Source: Turbatrix aceti (Eukaryota > Nematoda > Chromadorea > Rhabditida > Panagrolaimidae). From it: a DNA stretch of 64,000 bases. The translations under genes were made by a program, and so were the position numbers. Below are positions 57,382 to 64,000 of this stretch, in pieces (position 1 is the stretch's first letter; each line of letters opens with the position of its first letter). The stretch covers positions 2,365,246 to 2,429,245 of the forward strand of contig OZ017770.1 in NCBI GenBank assembly GCA_963969345.1, in the 5' to 3' direction. The notes under the pieces are model-generated. The model searched no databases and had not been told where the DNA came from. It was given only the letters and a program-made list of their open reading frames with translations.

Positions 57382-60222
57382 TTACAAACCACGTGCACCA
57401 CGCATTTCCTCGCGACGGTCTTCTTCACGGCCGATACGCGCGCTACGGGATTCCTCGTAGCGAATGGCCGAGTATCCGGCCTCCATACCATTCAGCGAAA
57501 TCATTTGCTCGTTGCGACGCCAATCATCCTTGGTAGATCGCGTGTACTTACCGAGAACCCTGTCAAGCTCAGCTCGGGTACGGTTATCGACGTCGTCGTC
57601 GTCGACAACGAAATCGTCTTCATACTCGTCTTCGTCTTCCGATTCGTAGCGGCGCCTAAAAAACCTTCTTTAAGTATAATTGTTGTTGTTGTTGTATACT
57701 TAATTATAAAAAAAAGTCTTTAACATTAAAGTTGTTATTTAAATATCAAACTGACCGTTTTGCCGCGGGATGTTCATCGCGACGCCGGTAGTTATCAAAC
57801 TCGCGATCACGCCGATGATCGTTTCGACGGAAGTCCTCATGGCGATCGTCATCCATCCGTCGATCACCATTTCGTTCTTTCTGGCGCTTGGGCTCCGGAG
57901 CGGGCGGAAGATCCCGATTCCTAGCACTGTGCATTTCAGAGAAGCTCGGCAACTTTCCCTGCATCCGCATCCGAGCATACTCGGTGAGATTCTTTGGACC
58001 ATTATTAACAGCCGGAGGTGGTGGCGGCGGCGGCGGAGGATCTTCCTTCGTCGGCTTCGACGATTTTTTTCCTTTTTTGGCATTGTAATATTCGGTCATG
58101 CTGGCATAATTTCCAGGAATCTTGGATCCTGAGTTATGGGATTTCGAACCTCTGTTAAGCATCCGGTAACTCGGCATGTGGGATAAGGAAGGTGCGTAAG
58201 CGCAAAGATCAGATACCTTATGAAAACTGCTTTCATCGTTTCTGGCGTTGTCTATTGCGGCCTTGGGGGCGGATGTCAGATTTTCAGACGACTTGTGTCC
58301 TGAGGATTTCGAACCTCTGTTCAACATCCGGTAACTCGGCATGTGGGATAACGAAGGCGCGTGTGCGTAAAGTTCAGACAATTTGCAATCTGATTTGGGA
58401 CGTGGGAGAGGACGTTCGCGCAAGTATACAATTCCAGAAGAAGCACGAGTTGACTGACCAGTAGAATTAGCAGGTGCCGAACGACCAGAGGAATGAGCGG
58501 AAATAGACCGGTCTGTGGATTGAGTGGGAGCCGAGCGACCAGACGAATGAGAAGTCGTCGACCTGATAGTTGAAGAAGTGGAAGAAGACTTGGTTGCGGA
58601 ATGACCAGAAGTCGGTCTGCCGGCAGAATGAGCTGCTGCAGCAGGACGACCGGAATGAGTGTTGGCCGAAGCCGAATGACGATTGGAGTTCGAAGAGGAA
58701 TGATTTGAAATCGTTGTCGACGATTTATTACGGCTTGTAGGGCCGGGAATGAAAGCTGGAGGTTCAGGTGGCTTGACAACCTTTGGGGCCTCGTCCATGG
58801 CAGTTGCCAGTGACTTGTTCTGCATGATGTTCATCTGAGCCTGCATCATGAGCTCGTGGTACGACAATCCAGGTGGAGGACGGGGAGGACCGGGACGTTT
58901 TGTCGACTTGGAGCCAGAATCATTGGTTGACTTCTTTTGAGTTGTGTCTTTGCCCTTCGACGAGGATGACGACGAGGTCGCTGACTTCGAGGATGACGAC
59001 GAGGTAGAAGGCTGTTTTTTGAAAGACAAAGCATCTGATGCAGATTTCTGAGTTGGTGGAGGTTTCTTCTGCGGCTGAGGCTTCGGCGCAATCTTTGCTC
59101 CCCGAAGGATGTCCTCAACACCTTGGAACGAATCAACAACACCGATAGCTGCAGACGAGTTTGAAACGTCCAAATCGCTTTCTGATCCCTTGACATATTT
59201 GAACTGCGGTAAATCCGAATCGAATGGATCAAATTTAGACCTAAAAAACGTATGTCGTGAAAATTTACTCCTCGCATTTTTCAAACTCACTTGAACATCT
59301 TGATCGAAAATTGACCGGAAAGAGGATCAAAGAGCTTGCTCTTGGTGAACCAGACATCGTTGACAAACGTAAGCTTGCTGAGCAGCGGCTTGTTCTTACT
59401 CCGAAAGTCAGCGACTTCATTTTCGGGACGAACGGCAAAGCAGATGCTCAGGCAAAGCCGGATCTGAATCAAATAGTAAATAAATATATTCAAACACACA
59501 CATATAAAACACTCACAAAACGGATAACCGAGCTCTTGTTCAAATTGACGTCCAGGGTAGGGGGGAACGGAAAAGTAGCGTTGTCGGTAAAGACCTTCCG
59601 CATCTCGTCGACCCAGGCTGCGTACTGAAAACTCGTCAATAATGATAATTCGAACATGTTCCTAATAAAAACACACCTTTTGAGCATCCGTAGAATTGTA
59701 CTGGAGATATTCCTTCTCAAAAATAGCTGTCTTACAGGTCTTCAGCCCTTTCACCAGACTTTTCGCGATTTCAAGAGTCATATCCCGTTCACTTTCGTGT
59801 TGAGCGTAATGCATGCTGCTGTAATTGATCATCTGAAAACAAAAAAGCTCATTTTTAGAGCCGCAATAGTTAGTGAACTTACAAAAAAGCGAGCAGGTGC
59901 ATTGCGGATCTTATCCGGCAACGGGATGGGCATTGGCATGCGCTCTCGACCGCTCAGGCCTTGACAAATTTGGTGGAGAAAGACTGTGAGACGATCTGCG
60001 AACTGAAAAAGAACAAATAAAAGTGAAATAAATCGGTATTCATACCTCTTTGCCATACTGACGGCACGAATTGACGTGGTCCGGTCCACATGGAACCAAC
60101 TCATCGAGATCTAGCTTGTAAGGCTTCTTCAGAAGTTCCGCGGGAGAGAACTAAATAAAATCGATCAATCGATTGCTTCGCAATGTAAAAAAGCTACTCA
60201 CGGTTTCGATTGGATTCGCCAT
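57382..60222 (-). CDS. SPT2-domain chromatin protein with an unrecognised N-terminal module
   Basis: The C-terminal ~85 residues match the SPT2 domain (histone H3-H4 binding): KRRRYESEDEDEYEDDFVVD, an acidic run, LDRVLGKYTRSTKDDW, then NGMEAGYSAIRYEESRSARI with REEDRREEM. The middle is one long exon (59248 to about 57757) of Ser/Pro/His-rich low complexity, an internal duplicate and RRDREF-type basic repeats. The N-terminal ~280 residues come from five or six small exons beginning MANPIETFSPAELLKKPYKL, with DLDELVPCGPDHVNSCRQY and PIPLPDKIRNAPARFFMINY; I do not recognise this part. The join to the long exon is in phase, and the long exon has no ATG near its start, so one gene is the best model. 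Nuclear function is inferred from SPT2. Confidence 0.75.
58138..58385 (-). repeat. internal duplication in the SPT2-domain gene
   Basis: Two copies about 165 nt apart encode APSLSHMPSYRMLNRGSKS preceded by SDLCAY or SELYAH. The DNA is nearly identical over about 65 nt, so the duplication is fairly recent or maintained. Confidence 0.85.
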
Positions 60223-60950
60223 CTAGACGTGAAAGCACTGCAAAGAGGATTGATTGACTATTCTGATCACGTATTTTACGCCGGCCGAATAGTCCTTCGT
60301 GTCTGCAAAATGGTTGGCCGATACCCGAACTGAAAAACAGATCATGAAAAGTTTAGTAAATCAATCCGACACGTATATATGTAACCGAGAAAGTCAAAGC
60401 AACGAATAGACAAAGAATGCAAGGCGCCAGAACGAGCATCCATCTGGCGATGCAGCAAGAAATGAAAGCACATCAGTTTGATGAAAAACAAAGTGGAGTT
60501 ATGTCCAGAACGCGAACGTCACGTCAAGCGATATGCAGAAAAAGCCAACGAACCGATCATCTGCATGCTGCACGCTATTTCAGTGACCTCGCTTTCGCTT
60601 CGCGCTTATGTTCCCAGAGAAAGACTAAGAAGATGTCTGGTTGATTGACATCTTGTCGCGTTTAGAGTCTGGAGAATATGTGGGATGGCACAATGAATGA
60701 GTTAGCATACCTTTAAAGGCATGGGAAAGGTACTGTCACATAACGCCAATTCATTCGAACGCAAATCGCGATGTAGGAGCGCCTATCTTTGCTGTAGCTT
60801 TTAGTTTGCTGTTCTTTTACCTGGTCTGAGCTAGTCGACTCATTCCTTTCCGGTCTCTTCCTTATCGATTTTTATTATTGAGAAACTTTCGAAAGTTGGA
60901 CTGCTAAACGTGTTATTAAATTCAGAAATTGGTGCTAAGTATCCGGAATC
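60223..60950. other. divergent intergenic region (SPT2-domain gene / DDX19-like)
   Basis: About 730 bp between two start codons facing away from each other. An ATTCAG acceptor near 60923 lies 27 nt before the helicase ATG. A 75-codon plus-strand frame (60417-60644) has no splice or motif support. Confidence 0.5.
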
Positions 60951-62402
60951 ATGGCCGACATCAACAACATCATTGTTTTTGAGTACGAAAATGTCGACGA
61001 GTTTAGCGGCCAGGAAAAGAACCCTCGATCGCCGTTGCATTCGTCGGGGACATTTGAGAGCCTTCGTCTGTAAGTTGCCCAGTTTTAGCATTCTTTTGAT
61101 TAAAAATTACTTTTTACAGGAAACAGGAACTCGTCGATGCCTGCCACCAGAATAACATGTACGCTCCTTCGCGGATCCAGTGCGAGTGTATTCCTCACAT
61201 CATGAAGACCCCGTAAGTTCTTTATTTCCTTCAAAGCATATTTAAAAGTTTGAAATACTTTTTAGGCCTTCGGATATCGTGGCTCAAGCTCAGACCGGTA
61301 CGGGTAAAACTGCTACGTTTTTGTTAGCGTGCCTTAACCGCATCGATATCTCACTCAACGCTCCCCAAGTCCTCATCTTTGTTCACACGCTCGAATTGGC
61401 AGATCAAATTCTCAAAGAAGCGCGAAAGCTGGGCTCCAAGTTGCAAGGATTTACCTGCAGAGCCATTGTCCGAGGAGACAGACGTGAGTTTCAATATTTA
61501 TTTTTATATGAATTATGTCGAATTTTTTAGCGACTGAGATCAACGAACACCTGGTCATTTGCACGTTTGGCAAAATGCGTGAAATGCTCCTCTCCCATGG
61601 CACCCTCAAAGCCGAACACGTCTTCTGCACAGTGCTCGACGAGGCAGACAAGATGTTCGAGATCCAGAACGCACGGGAAATTGTCGCGCAGTGCCTCAGC
61701 TACATCAAGAGCTTCAGACCTGACTGCCAGTTGCTCTTCTTCAGCGCCACGTTTGACCTGAAAGAAGGCAGTGACGACAAAGTCATGCTCGACGCTTTTG
61801 CTCCCAATGCTCTCAAATTCACTTTGAGACGCGTCGATCAGGTGCTCAGCAACATCAAGCAATTTATCACGAGATGCGAGAACCGTGATCGTAAGTTCGA
61901 AGCCATCTGCAACATCTTTGCCATGAACGCTATTTGCTCGACGATCATCTTTGTCCACACCAAGGCAAGCGTCGACTGGCTGTATCAGAAGATCTCGGAA
62001 ACAGGCCGCAAAGTTCTCCACATCCATGGCAATATTCCTCTTGAAGAGAGAACCGAAGCCATCGAGCGCTTCAAAAAAAGCGAGTACAAAGTCCTCATCA
62101 CGACTGACGTGTGTTCCCGTGGTCTGGACATTCCCCAGGTCTTTCTGGTCATCAACTATGATCCTCCAGTGACGCATTCCGACAACTTCGATCTGACTAC
62201 CTTGGACTATGCCAACTACGACACCTACCTTCACCGTATCGGTCGCACGGGTCGTTTTGGCCGCAAGGGGTTGGTCTTCAACTTTGCGGATTCGGTCATC
62301 ACGTACAACATCTTCCGCAAGATTGCCGACTACTACAACATTAACATGCAAGAAATAGATGCCTTCAACCTCAACGCCCTCGAAACTGTCAACAGCGAAT
62401 GA
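60951..62402 (+). CDS. DEAD-box RNA helicase, DDX19/Dbp5-like
   Basis: ATP-dependent RNA helicase; the DDX19/Dbp5 group remodels mRNPs at the nuclear pore. Four exons, about 430 residues, joined in phase. Motif I is [11 protein letters not shown], motif Ia [10 protein letters not shown], motif [10 protein letters not shown], motif III SATF, motif [15 protein letters not shown], motif [15 protein letters not shown] and motif [15 protein letters not shown]. The insertion [16 protein letters not shown], just before motif VI, fits the DDX19 group (nominally [12 protein letters not shown]). The N-terminal extension is short (about 40 residues) and a full Q motif is not obvious, which is unusual. 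It could be a divergent paralogue rather than the main Dbp5 orthologue. The 3' end converges on the next gene, with 90 nt between stops. Confidence 0.88.
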
Positions 62403-62492
62403 TTTGCCATTGTTATGCATCTGTTTCGTATTTTTTGTTTGTTGAGTAAAAATTCATCATTGAAAGCCAAAGAAGCGAACCGGATAAAATGT

Positions 62493-63432
62493 TTAACCAA
62501 AAGCTGGAATACACTGCCCTATGAAATCTCCCACTATTTCGGAGCATCCACCGTGAAGTTCGCCGACCGCATCTTCTGCGTGACCGGAGGCAGATCTCAG
62601 CGTAGGGCTGCGCCTTTTTTGAAGCCATGTTACGACAGCCTGGAAATTAAAAGAACTAACGGTAACCTTCAAAAGCATAATTTTTTTTACCTGAGCTAGA
62701 AAAAAAGTGCCAATAGCACTAGTCACACGACTGAGAAAGCTGAATAGGCCAATAATGTACTTGGACGGATAAGTAAGCAGAACTAAAAATTTTTTATTAG
62801 ATTTTTTGATTTGCACTTTAAGCAAGGCATTACGCTTTAAATTTTTGTTTTTTACGTTTTCATGGTTTGCGACGGCTGTGTCGATAACCTCTTTGTTGTA
62901 ATCAGCAAGTTGCACGCTGATGTAATACGACAAACCGTTGAGGAGTAAACCGCATACGAGAAAAAATACTGCAACGCAGCACTGGTGTCCTGCAAAAAAT
63001 ATTTATAAATGAGTGTACCCCCCTGATTTTTGCTTGTTGTAGGTAGGAAAACTCACTTTTGATTCTTTCTTTTACACGTTCAAGCCTGAGCGTGCTCTCT
63101 GACTTTGTAATCATTCGTGGTGGGGGCAGTAATTCGTCATTTTTCAGGGGTACCGATTCATCGTTGTACAGGGCAGGTGAATCGGGTCTAGCGGAAGGCA
63201 GTGTGCTTCCCGATGCGCTTTTTTGAGCAGCCATTTGAGCTAGTGCCGTAAACCTGAGTTGTGAACTAGAACTTACAACCGATCGTTTCTTCTGATGTCC
63301 CTGAGCGTTGGCGATGCCGCTGAATGAGCTGCTTGGCTGACGAGGACTCGTGCCACCGCCCCCACTTCGTTGTTGGAGTTTGTGTTGAAATCGAGTGACG
63401 CTAGACGGCGACGCTACCACCTTTACGTACAT
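62493..63432 (-). CDS. unrecognised membrane protein
   Basis: Three exons joined in phase, about 275 residues. The ATG at 63432 follows a CCTTCTAG acceptor by one base, supporting this start over the longer frame. Residues 1 to about 120 are polar, Ser/Gln/Gly-rich (QRSGGGGTSPRQPSSSFSG) and end with a basic amphipathic stretch LRLERVKERIKR. Then comes a probable transmembrane helix CCVAVFFLVCGLLLNGLSYY, a basic linker (NVKNKNLKRNALLK), and a second hydrophobic region YPSKYIIGLFSFLSRVTSAI followed by FFLAQAVVTWLQKR. The short C-terminal part is VGELHGGCSEIVGDF. I do not recognise the family; an ER or organelle membrane protein with an N-terminal cytosolic tail is a guess from topology. Confidence 0.65.
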
Positions 63433-64000
63433 CCTAGAAGGGTGTGCTTGTTGGCACTTTGTACATATTGCGAAATTCAAAAAGACGGCAAAAAATAGTT
63501 GAGTGCCGCTGACTAACCATTTTTGCTAAAAGATTCGAGAAGAAGCGTTGAAACAAGACTTCACGCAGCACTTCCGTGCCTAAAAATTTTAAAGTCATCA
63601 TTGTCTTATCCTAGCTGAAATTTTTAAAAGCGTGCACGCATTTTTTAAAACACGACTTAATGGGGACACTGAGTAGACCCATGTTATTCGAGACCAAAAT
63701 AAGACTTCTTCGTCAGTCATTTTTTCCGATGGGAACATTAAACAAAGAATATTTTGAAACGTAGACGGCAACACTGCTCAATACTAAATACATTTGGTCT
63801 CCGGCACGCTGCTGTTAGCCAACCAGTTGTAACTAAGTTTTTTGCTGTCGTTGTCGCAGTGCTAGATAAGGAAAAAAACAGGCACAAGGCAAGTACTCTG
63901 TCATCTGCGGCGTGCCGCTGTTAAATGGCCTTTTCTGTGTTGTAAAAAAGCCACTGCTTTCCTTGCCTTTGCGGCACGATAAACAACAACTCGCCATCAA
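63433..64000. other. upstream region at window end
   Basis: No gene seen. It should contain the promoter of the preceding minus-strand membrane protein gene. Two related segments with GCACGCTGCTGTTA and GTGCCGCTGTTAAA (about 63806 and 63914) may be an old short duplication. Confidence 0.4.

Noticed and set aside
61527..62420. 297-codon reverse-strand open frame
   Set aside because: Antisense shadow of the DEAD-box helicase last exon, whose helicase motifs are unmistakable on the plus strand.
1..64000. tRNA, rRNA, CRISPR, transposase or reverse-transcriptase genes
   Set aside because: Looked for tRNA B-box-like sequences, regular spacer repeats and typical transposon protein motifs; none was convincing.

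Overview
This is eukaryotic nuclear DNA, most probably from a nematode outside the well-studied Caenorhabditis group. Four things point there. (1) Genes are compact, with many short introns (about 45-120 nt) whose acceptors end in T-rich TTTTCAG or TTTTTAG. (2) Many ATGs lie 0-20 nt after an orphan 3' splice site with no matching donor, as expected for spliced-leader trans-splicing. (3) The gene families include a vWA+ZP cuticlin-type protein, a nematode-style nuclear receptor, a sigma-class GST, a divergent bestrophin and a UNC-32-like V-ATPase subunit with paired alternative exons. (4) Gene spacing is operon-like. No tRNA, rRNA, CRISPR array, intact transposon or bacterial-type gene was found.

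Layout. 1-5 kb: the start of a small secreted-protein gene (-), a sigma GST (-) and a complete MOCS1 (MoaA+MoaC) molybdenum-cofactor gene (+). 6-8.6 kb: a PID/PTB adaptor with a proline-rich tail (+). 9-11.5 kb: a tiny uncertain ORF (-), a small secreted protein (+) and a glycine-rich secreted protein (-). 12-14.7 kb: a double-vWA ZP protein (-). 16.5-23.3 kb: V-ATPase subunit a (-), divergent from mitochondrial malate dehydrogenase and mitoribosomal protein S31 (+, probable operon). 23.7-27.5 kb: a TGN38-like membrane protein (+), an F-box/LRR protein (+) and a 40-codon ORF (-) sitting in a direct repeat that flanks the F-box gene. 27.5-34.7 kb: a gene-poor stretch with only short, weakly coding-like pieces. 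34.7-41.6 kb: Prickle (+) converging on a P5B-ATPase (ATP13A, -). 43.5-51.6 kb: HYOU1/GRP170 (+), a GH18 chitinase (+) and beta-arrestin (-). 53.5-63.4 kb: bestrophin (+), nuclear receptor (+), an SPT2-domain gene with an unrecognised N-terminal module (-), a DDX19/Dbp5-like helicase (+) and an unrecognised membrane protein (-).

How the genes relate. Most are ordinary housekeeping or cell-biology genes. MDH2 and MRPS31 are both mitochondrial and seem co-transcribed; the V-ATPase gene shares their 380-bp divergent promoter. HYOU1, the TGN38-like protein, V-ATPase a and ATP13A all serve the endomembrane system but are not clustered as a pathway. The most notable sequence-level observations are splicing features: a MOCS1 donor that overlaps the codons and stop of the MOCS1A Gly-Gly end, tandem alternative exons in V-ATPase a, a GA-AG intron and a GC-AG intron. 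I did not see a clearly new biological system. Gene models were spliced by eye and exon edges are good to a few bases only where stated.
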